Source: Flavobacterium panici
Lineage (GTDB): Bacteria; Bacteroidota; Bacteroidia; Flavobacteriales; Flavobacteriaceae
Direction of reading: 5' to 3'
Assembly (NCBI RefSeq): GCF_903819335.1
Contig: NZ_CAIJDE010000044.1
Coordinates: 79,003-143,002, forward strand
DNA: 64,000 nucleotides
Shown here piece by piece: positions 50,395-59,239 of the stretch; the first letter of the stretch is position 1; each line of letters opens with the position of its first letter. A program made the position numbers and the translations under genes. The notes beneath the pieces were generated by a model. That model saw only the letters and a list, made by a program, of their open reading frames with translations, made no database searches and was not told the origin of the DNA.

Positions 50395-51612
50395 ATGAAA
50401 ACAATTCCTTTTAAAATTTTAAAAACCACGTTGCTGTCAATTCTCTTTTTGGGATTCATTGCTTGTGAAACCGATAAGGAAGAAGACAATGTTGAAATTC
50501 CCGCAGAAGTACTAAAAGAATATTATTCAATTGACCGATTTAAAGTGCTGAATATTGCGCCAAATCTGCCAGCGAATTCAAAGTTAACGTGGATTGCAAA
50601 TGAAGATTCTTTGATTTCGCAGAATTCTCAGCTGGATTTTATTAGTCCGTATTTAAAAAATTACAAACTGACTTTAAAAGTTGAAATTAATGGATCTGTA
50701 AAAACTTATACATCGACAATCAATGTTGTACAAGAGACAAAAGCTTACAGCAAATATATCTCGAATGTATTTGATTTTCGTCCGGCAGCAGGTCAGTTTA
50801 CGAATACAATTCCGGAATATGTAACGGGGAATACGCAAAACAATCTTATTAGTGCAGCAAAAAAAGCACTTGTTGGTTCAAATACGACTATGGTTTCATT
50901 AGGCGGTTTTGGAGGACATGTGGTTTTTGGCTTTGATCATACAATTCCAAATATGGCTGGACGTGATTTTAAAGTTTTAGGAAATGCCTTTTGGGGAAAT
51001 CAGGCGAATGAAGCACGTTCAGGATCTTGTGAGGCCGGAATTATTTCAGTCGCTTACGACAAAAATAAAAACGGAAAACCCGATGAAGACGAATGGTACG
51101 AAATAGCAGGAAGTGAATATTTTAAAAACACAACTTTAAAAAATTACAGTATCACTTATTTTAAACCAGATCCCAATAAAACTCCAATTGTGGCTGAAGG
51201 AAATGAATCCTGGCAAATGGATTCTGAATATATTAAATGGCAGGATAATCTCGGAAATTCTGGTTATAAATCTAAAAATATATTCCACGAACAAAGTTAT
51301 TATCCGCTTTGGATTTCGGAGGCTTCTTATACGCTGAAAGGAACAAAAATAGCAGACAATTTTTACGATCAAAGCGGCGCAGGAAATTATTGGGTAGGGA
51401 AATCTTTTGATTTTGGCTATGCCGATAATGCTCCAAATAATGACAAAGCCTCAAATATTGACATTGCCTGGGCCGTAGATAAAAACGGAAATTATGTAAA
51501 ACTTCCCGGAATAGATTTCATTAAAATACATACAGCAATCAATCAGGAAGCGGGCTGGTTGGGAGAAGTTTCTACAGAAGTAGCAGGAGCTTACGACTTA
51601 TATCTAAACTAA
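50395..51612 (+). CDS. Surface lipoprotein of the cobalamin operon
   Basis: The 405-residue lipoprotein (lipobox FIAC, Cys24) begins with a PKD-like sandwich (about 35-115; LNIAPNLPANSKLTWIANED, YKLTLKVEINGSVKTYTSTI). A larger domain of about 280 residues follows with GGFGGHVVFGFDHTIPN, FWGNQANEARSGSCEAGIIS, GKPDEDEWYEIAGSEYF and GWLGEVSTEV. I recognise the type as a cell-surface protein found in Bacteroidetes cobalamin operons, where some members (BtuH-like) bind corrinoids, but I cannot confirm that assignment. The 60-bp gap before it consists of short GAGAAGT-like repeats. Confidence 0.8.
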   Translation: MKTIPFKILKTTLLSILFLGFIACETDKEEDNVEIPAEVLKEYYSIDRFKVLNIAPNLPANSKLTWIANEDSLISQNSQLDFISPYLKNYKLTLKVEINGSVKTYTSTINVVQETKAYSKYISNVFDFRPAAGQFTNTIPEYVTGNTQNNLISAAKKALVGSNTTMVSLGGFGGHVVFGFDHTIPNMAGRDFKVLGNAFWGNQANEARSGSCEAGIISVAYDKNKNGKPDEDEWYEIAGSEYFKNTTLKNYSITYFKPDPNKTPIVAEGNESWQMDSEYIKWQDNLGNSGYKSKNIFHEQSYYPLWISEASYTLKGTKIADNFYDQSGAGNYWVGKSFDFGYADNAPNNDKASNIDIAWAVDKNGNYVKLPGIDFIKIHTAINQEAGWLGEVSTEVAGAYDLYLN

Positions 51613-51636
51613 CAAATTTTTTAAATCAACTATAAT

Positions 51637-53922
51637 ATGAAGAAAAATTACTTTTTAATAGTACTATTATTTATCGCATTCTTTACCAATGCACAGGTAA
51701 CGGTGCAAGGTGTTCCGCGAAATGATATTCAGCAAAAATCATCGGTTAAAAAACTGACGAGTAAAAAAAAGGCTAGCGCGGCAGATTTTGCTCAAATTAA
51801 ATATTGGGTAGGAACTGGCGCAAATCAAGCGGCATTTGTGGTACAATGGAATGACGAGAAAAATGCCGATGCTTTAATTTGGGGTTTTAGATGGGATGGA
51901 AATGCAACGGGAGAAGATATGCTAAAAGCAATTGCAAAAGCAGATCGCCGTTTTTTCTCTCTTTTATATCAGGGAACTCAGTTTGGATCTGCAATTGGCG
52001 GACTTGGTTTTGATTTGAACGGAGCCAATACAAACGGACTTTATAAAGATAAAAATGTAACTTATCCTTATTATCCGGTAAACGGAATTGTAAATACGAC
52101 AGAATACGATTTTGATTTATATACGCCTATTGATGCTGCAGATCACTGGCAGTCTGGCTGGACAAGTAACGGATATTGGTCGTATTGGGTAAAAAATCCA
52201 ACGGATACTGAATTTGGTTATTCTGGTTTGGGAGCAAGCATCCGTGTTTTGGAAAACGGTTCCTGGGATGTTTGGAATTATAATCCGGGATTTAATTCGT
52301 TTGATATTGCGTCAACTTTTACTGCGGTAACGCCATATGTTGCGACAACAGATTTTACTGCGGGTTATTTCTTGGTAAACGAAGAATGGTTTGGTCACAC
52401 CAACGGATCTGTAAATTTTGTGAATGCTGACGGAAATATTAGTTACCGTGTTTACAGTGCGACAAACAGCAGTCAGGCTTTTGGGGCAACAACGCAGTAT
52501 GGAACAATTTATGGAGATAAGTTTTACTTTATTTCAAAGCAAGCTTCAGATGGAGGAGACAGTCAATATACTCCGGGCGGAAGATTAGTTGTTGCGAATG
52601 CAAAAACGATGAAAAAAATTGCCGGATTTAATGATATTGGCGGAGGCGACGGACGTTCGTTTGTAGGTGTTGACGAAAAGACGGGTTATATTGGTGCTTC
52701 AAACGGAGTTTTTCTTTTTGATATTGCCAATCTAAAAGTGGGAAGCCTAGTAACAGGAACAGGCGGCGGAAGTCAGTATTCCGGACAAATTGGAAATATG
52801 ATTCGTACTTCTCATTATGTATTTGCTGTAAAACAAAATGCAGGAATTCTGGTTATTGATCCAGCGACAAATAGTGTAAAAACTACTATTACCGGAGCAT
52901 TTCATTCTGTAGTTCAGGCAAAAGACGGAAGTGTTTGGGGAATTCAGAATCAAAAATTAATCAATATTAATGAAACGACTTTTGCCCTAACAGAATATGC
53001 AATTCCAACTACGAAATATTTAGGATCTTGGGGAGCCTGGAATGCAGGAAGTTTTACGTACAGTAATCAGCAAAACGCTTTGTATTGGATAAATTCTATT
53101 AATAGTTTTAATTCAGGAACACAAATTGTAAAGTTTGATGTTGCCACAAAAACGTTCAATGAGAATTTTGCAGTAATTCCGGGACAAACAGGAACTTTTA
53201 AGCAAATTCCTTATGGAGCAGCATTGCGTATTGATCCGGTTTCTGATAAATTAATTCTGAACACAACAGAAAGCGGATTTGGAGCGCATTACCAAAAAAA
53301 CTGGATTCATACTTTTGATAACAAAGGAGTTTTAACAAACACTAAAATTTTAGATGATTATTACTGGTTTCCTGCTATGACTGTTTTTCCGGATAATGCT
53401 TCGCCAGTAATAAGTGCGACGTTGCCTTCAGAAGTTTCAGTGAAAAATGCAACCGTAATTGATTTAAAAAATATTGTTTCGGATGCAGATAATTTATCTC
53501 TTGCCATTGCAAAATCGGTAAAATCAAATAGTGATGCACAAATTGTTACAGCGGTAATAAATGAAAAAGACGAGTTGGTTTTAACACCAAAAAAGACTGG
53601 AAATGCGACAGTTGTAATCAGTTTTAATTCGAATGGTAAATTTGTTGAAAAATCAATTACTGTTAAAGCATCAATTAATTTAGGAACAGAGGAATTTACA
53701 AAAGTAAAACTGGCAGTTTATCCTAATCCGGTTGCAGAAATCCTGAATATTCAAACAGAAGATGAAGTATTAGGCGTGAATGTTTATGACATTTCAGGAA
53801 AAGCAATTAATGCTGAGGTTAATAATAAACAAATTAACGTAAGTTCTTTAATAAAAGGATTATACATTATAAATGTTGTAACTGATAAAGCTAGTTATGT
53901 ACAAAAGTTTATTAAAAATTAA
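51637..53922 (+). CDS. T9SS-exported two-domain propeller protein
   Basis: The 761-residue protein has a signal peptide (LIVLLFIAFFTNAQ). Residues about 50-230 form an unassigned domain (WVGTGANQAAFVVQWNDEKN, ALIWGFRWDGNATGEDMLKA, YWSYWVKNP). About 240-590 is a DUF5074-like propeller related to the BtuG-like protein (GYFLVNEEWFGHTNGSVNFV, GTIYGDKFYFISKQA, FVGVDEKTGYIGASNGVFLF, VVQAKDGSVWGIQNQKLI). A cadherin-like linker and a type A T9SS sorting domain (VYPNPVAEILNIQ onward, about 695-761) follow. It is therefore secreted or surface-attached by T9SS, and being last in a riboswitch-controlled operon it probably binds corrinoid. Confidence 0.85.
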   Translation: MKKNYFLIVLLFIAFFTNAQVTVQGVPRNDIQQKSSVKKLTSKKKASAADFAQIKYWVGTGANQAAFVVQWNDEKNADALIWGFRWDGNATGEDMLKAIAKADRRFFSLLYQGTQFGSAIGGLGFDLNGANTNGLYKDKNVTYPYYPVNGIVNTTEYDFDLYTPIDAADHWQSGWTSNGYWSYWVKNPTDTEFGYSGLGASIRVLENGSWDVWNYNPGFNSFDIASTFTAVTPYVATTDFTAGYFLVNEEWFGHTNGSVNFVNADGNISYRVYSATNSSQAFGATTQYGTIYGDKFYFISKQASDGGDSQYTPGGRLVVANAKTMKKIAGFNDIGGGDGRSFVGVDEKTGYIGASNGVFLFDIANLKVGSLVTGTGGGSQYSGQIGNMIRTSHYVFAVKQNAGILVIDPATNSVKTTITGAFHSVVQAKDGSVWGIQNQKLININETTFALTEYAIPTTKYLGSWGAWNAGSFTYSNQQNALYWINSINSFNSGTQIVKFDVATKTFNENFAVIPGQTGTFKQIPYGAALRIDPVSDKLILNTTESGFGAHYQKNWIHTFDNKGVLTNTKILDDYYWFPAMTVFPDNASPVISATLPSEVSVKNATVIDLKNIVSDADNLSLAIAKSVKSNSDAQIVTAVINEKDELVLTPKKTGNATVVISFNSNGKFVEKSITVKASINLGTEEFTKVKLAVYPNPVAEILNIQTEDEVLGVNVYDISGKAINAEVNNKQINVSSLIKGLYIINVVTDKASYVQKFIKN

Positions 53923-53945
53923 TCTTTTGAATAAAACAAAAACCG

Positions 53946-53978
53946 AACCCCTTTATGAATTCAATAAAGGGGTTTTTT
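53946..53978 (+). terminator. Rho-independent terminator of the cobalamin operon
   Basis: AACCCCTTTAT pairs with ATAAAGGGGTT and is followed by TTTT, 23 bp after the stop. Confidence 0.88.
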
Positions 53979-54146
53979 AATTTAAATCATTTTGATCCTT
54001 ATAATGAAGATTGAAAAAAATACAGCATTTAGTGTGAAATTATAAAGCGGAATGAATCATAAATAATTACTTTATTTATGCCATAAAATTAATTATATTA
54101 GCATTAGCATAGCAATAAAAAATATTCATTACACTAAAATGCTGCG

Positions 54147-56837
54147 ATGGAATTAACAGAAAATAATGATTTTTTTGAAACTGTTTTTAATTCTGCTGCA
54201 AACGGAATCGCAGTTATAAAGTCTTTGTTTAACGATAAAGGCGAAATAGAAGACTTTTCTATACTACTTTTTAATACTTATACCAAAAAATGGATTGGCG
54301 ATATCGAATACAAAAACAAACGGTTCAGTGCTGTTTTTCCCACGATAAAAAAAAATGGTATTCTTGAAAGATTTATTGAAGCGGCTCAAACCGGAGTAAC
54401 AGCTAATTTTGAAAGCTGGTATGATGGAGAGGGAATACAGCTTTGGTTTCGGTTTACGGCTGTAAAACAAGATGAATTACTCATTGTAACCACAGAAGAT
54501 ATAACCGAAAGAAAAAAAGCAGAAATTACACTCAACAATGCCTTAACAGCTGCAGAAAAACAAAAAAGACTTTACGACTCCATCACAAGTACAACACCGG
54601 ATTTGGTCTATGTATTCGATTTATCATACAAGTTTACATATGCCAATAAAGCCTTGCTTACCATGTGGGGGAAATCAGCAGAAGATGCCATTGGAAAAGG
54701 TTTAAGAGAAAACGGATATGAAGAATGGCATGCTGCAATGCATGAAAGAGAAATTGACGAAGTTGTTGCTTCTAAAAAATCTATTAGGGGAACAGTTTCT
54801 TTTCCGCATGCAGAACTGGGAAAAAGAATTTACGATTACATTTTTGCCCCGGTTTTAAATGAAAAAGGAGAAGTAGAAGCTATTGCAGGTACGACGCGTG
54901 ATATTACTGAAATAAAACTGGCAGAGGAACATCAGTTTTTATCCCGAAAAAAAATAGAAGAAAGCGAAGCCCGATTAAAATCTATGATCGATCAAACGCC
55001 GTCTCCAACTTTGGTATTAATGGGTGACAATTTGGTTATCGAGCAGATTAACAAACATATGCTCACCCTGATTGGTCGCGACGAGGAGATAATAGGCATG
55101 CCCCTGATTGAAGTTTTGCCCGAATTAAAAGGGCAGTACGTTTGGACCCAGGTTCAAAATGTTTATAATAAAGGAATTTCTTTTGACCAGAGTGAAGTCC
55201 TGGTTCAGCATAACCGTACAGGTATAATAGTCGATTATTACTATAATCTGGCCTATCGTCCTTTAGTGGAAGATGGAAAAATAACCGGTATGATTCAGGT
55301 AGCGGTTGATGTTACACAACAGGTAGTGGCCCGAAAAAAGATGGAGGAAAGTGAAACCCGTTTCCGCGCTTTGGTTAATGCTTCATCTGATATGGTGTAC
55401 AGCATGAATGCAGACTGGACAATAATGCGAACCATGGAAGGAAGCAGATTTTTATCTGATGTTGAAGAACCAACTATAAATTGGTTTGATAAATACATTC
55501 ATCCGGATGATAAGCAAATAGTGCTGAATCATATTAAGGAATCAATAGCAAACAAAAGTGTTTTTGAATTAGAATACAGAGTTTTAAACGCAGATGGATC
55601 ATTAGGTTGGACTTTTTCAAGGGCAATCCCAATATTAGACCATGAAAATAATATAATTGAATGGTTTGGTGCAGCAAGTGATATTACTTCGCAAAAAGAG
55701 GTAGAGCAGATTATTAAGGAAAGCGAAGAAAAATTCAGACTTCTTGCAGATTTGGTACCGCAAATTATCTGGACCGGACAACCGGATGGTTTTGTCGATT
55801 ATTATAATAAACGCTGGTATGAATATACCGGTTTTGAAGAAAATGAATTTGGAGATACAAGCTGGACTCCTTTCCTGCATCCGGATGATGTTGATCTGGT
55901 ATTGGGATATTGGTATCAAAGCGTTCAAAAAGGTACTGCATATCAAATTGAACTGCGATTAAAAAATGGAGATACAGGAGAATTCAGATGGTTTTTAAGT
56001 AAAGCAGTACCTATAAAAGATGGATCGGGAGTGATTGTCAAATGGTTTGGTACCTGCACCGATATTCATGAACAAAAAACGATTACTGAAAAACTGGAAG
56101 TTCTGGTTGAAAACAGAACGAAAGAATTAAAACGTTCCAACGAAGATTTACAGCAGTTTGCACATGTGGCTTCTCATGATTTAAAAGAACCGGTAAGAAA
56201 AATTAAAACATTTACAAGCAGGCTGGAAGATCATCTTGATGGAAAGTTAGACGAATCTGCAAGCAGGTTTATAGAGAGAATTCACGTTGCGACAGATCGT
56301 ATGTACAATATGATTGATGGCGTTTTGGCATATTCTAAAATCAACGCCGATTTGCAGAAACCAACTTTGGTTGATCTCAATAAGGTTATAAAAAATATTG
56401 AAATTGATTTAGAAATCATTTTGCAAAAAACAGGCGGGAAAATTCATTATCACGATCTCCCAACAATTGAAGGAGCTTTGGTACTTCTTTATCAGCTTTT
56501 TTATAATCTTATTAATAATTCTATTAAGTTTGCCAAAAATGAAACGCCGCCAGAAATTAAATTATCATCAAAAATAGTTACTCAGGAGGATAAAAGTCTT
56601 GCTGTAATTACAGTGGAAGATAACGGAATTGGCTTTGAATCTGCACAGGCAGAGCGGATATTTGAAACTTTTACGCGTCTCAATTCTAAAGATAGTTACG
56701 AAGGAACCGGCTTAGGATTATCACTTTGTAAAAAAATAGCAGAACGGCATGGAGGAAATATTGTTGCAGAAGGTAATACAAAAGGTGCCGCTTTTATTAT
56801 AACACTCCCTTTAAAACAAAATGAAAATGATATTTAG
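54147..56837 (+). CDS. Multi-PAS sensor histidine kinase
   Basis: The 896-residue protein has no clear membrane segment and is probably cytosolic. It has about five PAS/PAC units (near 5-115, 130-255, 270-390, 400-520 and 525-645), each ending in the typical AxxDITxxK stretch (TTEDITERKKAE, GTTRDITEIKLAE, VAVDVTQQVVARKKMEESE, GAASDITSQKEVEQ, GTCTDIHEQK). A coiled linker leads to the HisKA domain with FAHVASHDLKEPVRK (His677), then the HATPase with NLINNSIKFAKN, VEDNGIGF and GTGLGLSLCKKIAERHGG. The FAHVASHDLKEP form resembles phytochrome-like kinases. The receiver gene follows after 3 bp. Confidence 0.93.
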   Translation: MELTENNDFFETVFNSAANGIAVIKSLFNDKGEIEDFSILLFNTYTKKWIGDIEYKNKRFSAVFPTIKKNGILERFIEAAQTGVTANFESWYDGEGIQLWFRFTAVKQDELLIVTTEDITERKKAEITLNNALTAAEKQKRLYDSITSTTPDLVYVFDLSYKFTYANKALLTMWGKSAEDAIGKGLRENGYEEWHAAMHEREIDEVVASKKSIRGTVSFPHAELGKRIYDYIFAPVLNEKGEVEAIAGTTRDITEIKLAEEHQFLSRKKIEESEARLKSMIDQTPSPTLVLMGDNLVIEQINKHMLTLIGRDEEIIGMPLIEVLPELKGQYVWTQVQNVYNKGISFDQSEVLVQHNRTGIIVDYYYNLAYRPLVEDGKITGMIQVAVDVTQQVVARKKMEESETRFRALVNASSDMVYSMNADWTIMRTMEGSRFLSDVEEPTINWFDKYIHPDDKQIVLNHIKESIANKSVFELEYRVLNADGSLGWTFSRAIPILDHENNIIEWFGAASDITSQKEVEQIIKESEEKFRLLADLVPQIIWTGQPDGFVDYYNKRWYEYTGFEENEFGDTSWTPFLHPDDVDLVLGYWYQSVQKGTAYQIELRLKNGDTGEFRWFLSKAVPIKDGSGVIVKWFGTCTDIHEQKTITEKLEVLVENRTKELKRSNEDLQQFAHVASHDLKEPVRKIKTFTSRLEDHLDGKLDESASRFIERIHVATDRMYNMIDGVLAYSKINADLQKPTLVDLNKVIKNIEIDLEIILQKTGGKIHYHDLPTIEGALVLLYQLFYNLINNSIKFAKNETPPEIKLSSKIVTQEDKSLAVITVEDNGIGFESAQAERIFETFTRLNSKDSYEGTGLGLSLCKKIAERHGGNIVAEGNTKGAAFIITLPLKQNENDI

Positions 56838-56840
56838 ATT

Positions 56841-57302
56841 ATGGAAAAGAAAATAATTTTATTGGCTGATGATGATATCGATGATACAGAAATGTTTTGT
56901 GAGGCATTAGAAGATGTAAATGAAAATGTTGTATGTCATTGTGCCGTTAATGGTGTAGAAATATTTGAAATATTAAAGACAATTGATGAAAAACCGGAAC
57001 TTATTTTTCTGGATCTCAATATGCCGATTATGAATGGCTGGAACTGTTTGGAATTATTAAAAAAAGATCCGGCGTATCAGGATATACCCGTAATTATGAT
57101 TTCGACATCCTCGCATAAAAAGGATATGGAAGCAGCTGCAAGTTTAGGGTCGATTTGCTATTTTGTCAAGCCAAATAATTTTAATGATTTAAAAGAAATA
57201 TTAAGGGTGATTACCTCTAATTTAGGATCCGGCTTAAAGGATGCAATTGTTAATTCACTCAGCAAAGGTTCCAAACATATTTTTACCTGCAGCGATAATT
57301 GA
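56841..57302 (+). CDS. Receiver-only response regulator
   Basis: The 153-residue protein is a single CheY-like receiver domain of the Rcp1 type: acidic triad start LLADDDIDD, phospho-acceptor Asp58 in LIFLDLNMPIMNG, VIMISTSS and the conserved Lys110 in CYFVKP. It has no output domain, so it acts through protein contacts or relays phosphate. It begins 3 bp after the histidine kinase stop and is its likely partner. Confidence 0.93.
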   Translation: MEKKIILLADDDIDDTEMFCEALEDVNENVVCHCAVNGVEIFEILKTIDEKPELIFLDLNMPIMNGWNCLELLKKDPAYQDIPVIMISTSSHKKDMEAAASLGSICYFVKPNNFNDLKEILRVITSNLGSGLKDAIVNSLSKGSKHIFTCSDN

Positions 57303-57310
57303 TTACGAAT

Positions 57311-58222
57311 TTAATTCAGACTTCTAAATTCTATTGGCGTTTTCCCTGTTTTTTGCTTGAACAGTTTATTGAAATACTGCGGATATTCAAACCCTAATGA
57401 ATAAGCGATTTCGCTGACCGATTTATCACTGTTTAATAAAACGTTTTTGGCTTCTTCAATTAAATAAAAATGAATATGGTCCTGAGTGTTTTTGCCCGTT
57501 TCTTTTTTTAGCAGATCACTTAAATAACTTGGTGAAAGATGTACTTGTTCTGCCAGAAATTTTACAGTTGGTAATCCTTTTTCGGTATTGCTTTTTGCAT
57601 TAAAATATCCGGTCAGTATTTTTTCAATTTCAGTAACTACAGAATTATTCGAACTTTTTCGGGTAATAAACTGTCTTCCGTAAAAACGGGAACAATAATT
57701 CAACAGCAGTTCAATTGTAGAAACGATAATGTCCTGACTGTGTATATCGATGTTTTCTTTTAATTCTCCTTCAATTTTAAGCACACAATCGTATAAAATT
57801 TGTTTTTCTTTCTCTGACATATGAAGTGCTTCAGACATGTCGTATGAAAAAAAACTATAATCCTTTAATTTATTATTTAAAGAAGTTGCCCTGATGAGGT
57901 CCGGATGAAAAAATAATCCCCAGCCCATCATAGCTGGTGAAACCTCAATATCCTCGTCCATTTCGAGAACTTGATTTGGAGCCACACAAATCAAACTTCC
58001 ATCTTGAAAATCAATGATTTTTCGTCCGTATTTGATATTATTTCTATTGTAGTTTTTGAATATCAATCCGTAAAAATCTGGAGAAATTTTGGTGTCTTCC
58101 GTAATCTGCTCTTTTACCTGACTAAAATCTACCACGGCAATAAGAGGGTGCAAAATAGGAGTTTCCAGATGAAAAAAACGGAATAAATCTGAAATCGTTT
58201 GTAAATGTATAAATGCGCTCAT
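57311..58222 (-). CDS. AraC-family regulator, second of a paralogous pair
   Basis: The 303-residue protein aligns along its length with the regulator at 39416-40330: shared FFSYDMSEALHMSEKEK-type block, HSQDIIVSTIELLLNY, RFYGRQFITRK, and the C-terminal helix-turn-helix pair (VKFLAEQVHLSPSYLSDLLK; VSEIAYSLGFEYPQYFNKLF). Its stop lies only 8 bp from the convergent receiver gene. It is downstream of an SDR gene, as is its paralogue, but here a hairpin separates the two and the AraC gene may have its own promoter. Confidence 0.9.
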   Translation of the reverse strand: MSAFIHLQTISDLFRFFHLETPILHPLIAVVDFSQVKEQITEDTKISPDFYGLIFKNYNRNNIKYGRKIIDFQDGSLICVAPNQVLEMDEDIEVSPAMMGWGLFFHPDLIRATSLNNKLKDYSFFSYDMSEALHMSEKEKQILYDCVLKIEGELKENIDIHSQDIIVSTIELLLNYCSRFYGRQFITRKSSNNSVVTEIEKILTGYFNAKSNTEKGLPTVKFLAEQVHLSPSYLSDLLKKETGKNTQDHIHFYLIEEAKNVLLNSDKSVSEIAYSLGFEYPQYFNKLFKQKTGKTPIEFRSLN

Positions 58223-58260
58223 AACAGGATCATTAATGTAAAGATACCAATTTTTAAAAG

Positions 58261-58299
58261 ACCTATAAGAATCACCACGTTCTGATGATTCTCATAGGT
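58261..58299 (-). terminator. Hairpin between the SDR and AraC genes
   Basis: ACCTATAAGAATCA and TGATTCTCATAGGT form a nearly perfect 14-bp stem; on the minus strand it is followed by CTTTTAAAAATT. It lies directly after the SDR stop, so it may end or attenuate that transcript. Confidence 0.65.
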
Positions 58300-58314
58300 T
58301 TATCAGTTTAAAGT

Positions 58315-59130
58315 TTAAAGTCCGAATTGTGCTTTCATTCCGCCAATGAATGTTTCATCATCAAATTGCTTACGGTTTTCAATAATGACTTTTGCATCTT
58401 CTCCGGCGTGATATCTTAGTTTATTTGTACCGTCTGTAGCCGCTTCGTAAATTACTTCGGCCACTAAACTTGCAGGCGAAGCAGTATCAAATAAAGCCGG
58501 CAGTGCTTCCATTACTTTTCCAACCATACTTTGATATTCTGTAAAAGTTTCATCATTGCTAAAGTCAAACGAACGTCCGGCAAAATCAGTTGCAATAGCG
58601 CCTGGTTCAATAATTTTTACTTTTCCTCCAAATTGTTCCACTTCAAAACTTAAGGATTCAGAAATACCTTCAACAGCAAATTTAGTTCCGTGATATAAAG
58701 CGCCAAGTGGAAAAGTCATTTTACCTCCAATTGAAGAAATATTGATGATAATTCCATTTTTATTTTCACGAAAGTGAGGTAATAATGCTTTTGTAACATC
58801 AAGAAGGCCAATAACATTCGTATCAAACTGACGTACAATTTTTTCTCTTGAAAAAGATTCTAAAGTTCCATAAGCGCCATATCCGGCATTATTTAGTAAT
58901 ACATCAATTTTTCCAAATTTAGAGATTCCGGCCTTTACCGCATTCTCGATAGATTGTAAGTTCAATACATCAAGGTTCGTAACAAAAACATTCTGTAATG
59001 CTTTTAATTCTGTTTCATTTTCAGGATTACGCATTGTCGCGATAACATTCCATCCTTTTGATTGAAATAATTTTGCAGTTTCTTTTCCAATTCCGCTGCT
59101 TGCTCCTGTAATTAAAATTGTTTTGTCCAT
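58315..59130 (-). CDS. SDR-family oxidoreductase
   Basis: The 271-residue classical short-chain dehydrogenase has ILITGASSGIGKETA, the NNAGYG motif, catalytic Ser in INISSIGGKM and Tyr/Lys in LYHGTKFAVEG. With the AraC gene downstream it repeats the layout at 39416-41181, although the two SDR proteins are only moderately similar. The substrate is unknown. Confidence 0.9.
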   Translation of the reverse strand: MDKTILITGASSGIGKETAKLFQSKGWNVIATMRNPENETELKALQNVFVTNLDVLNLQSIENAVKAGISKFGKIDVLLNNAGYGAYGTLESFSREKIVRQFDTNVIGLLDVTKALLPHFRENKNGIIINISSIGGKMTFPLGALYHGTKFAVEGISESLSFEVEQFGGKVKIIEPGAIATDFAGRSFDFSNDETFTEYQSMVGKVMEALPALFDTASPASLVAEVIYEAATDGTNKLRYHAGEDAKVIIENRKQFDDETFIGGMKAQFGL

Positions 59131-59239
59131 TTTTTTAGCTATTAAATTAATAGTGTAAAGGTCTAAACAGAAGAGCTGTTACGAATAATACTAATTCGGG
59201 CAATTTGTATTCTTTTTACGGATTTTGGAAATGCTGTTT

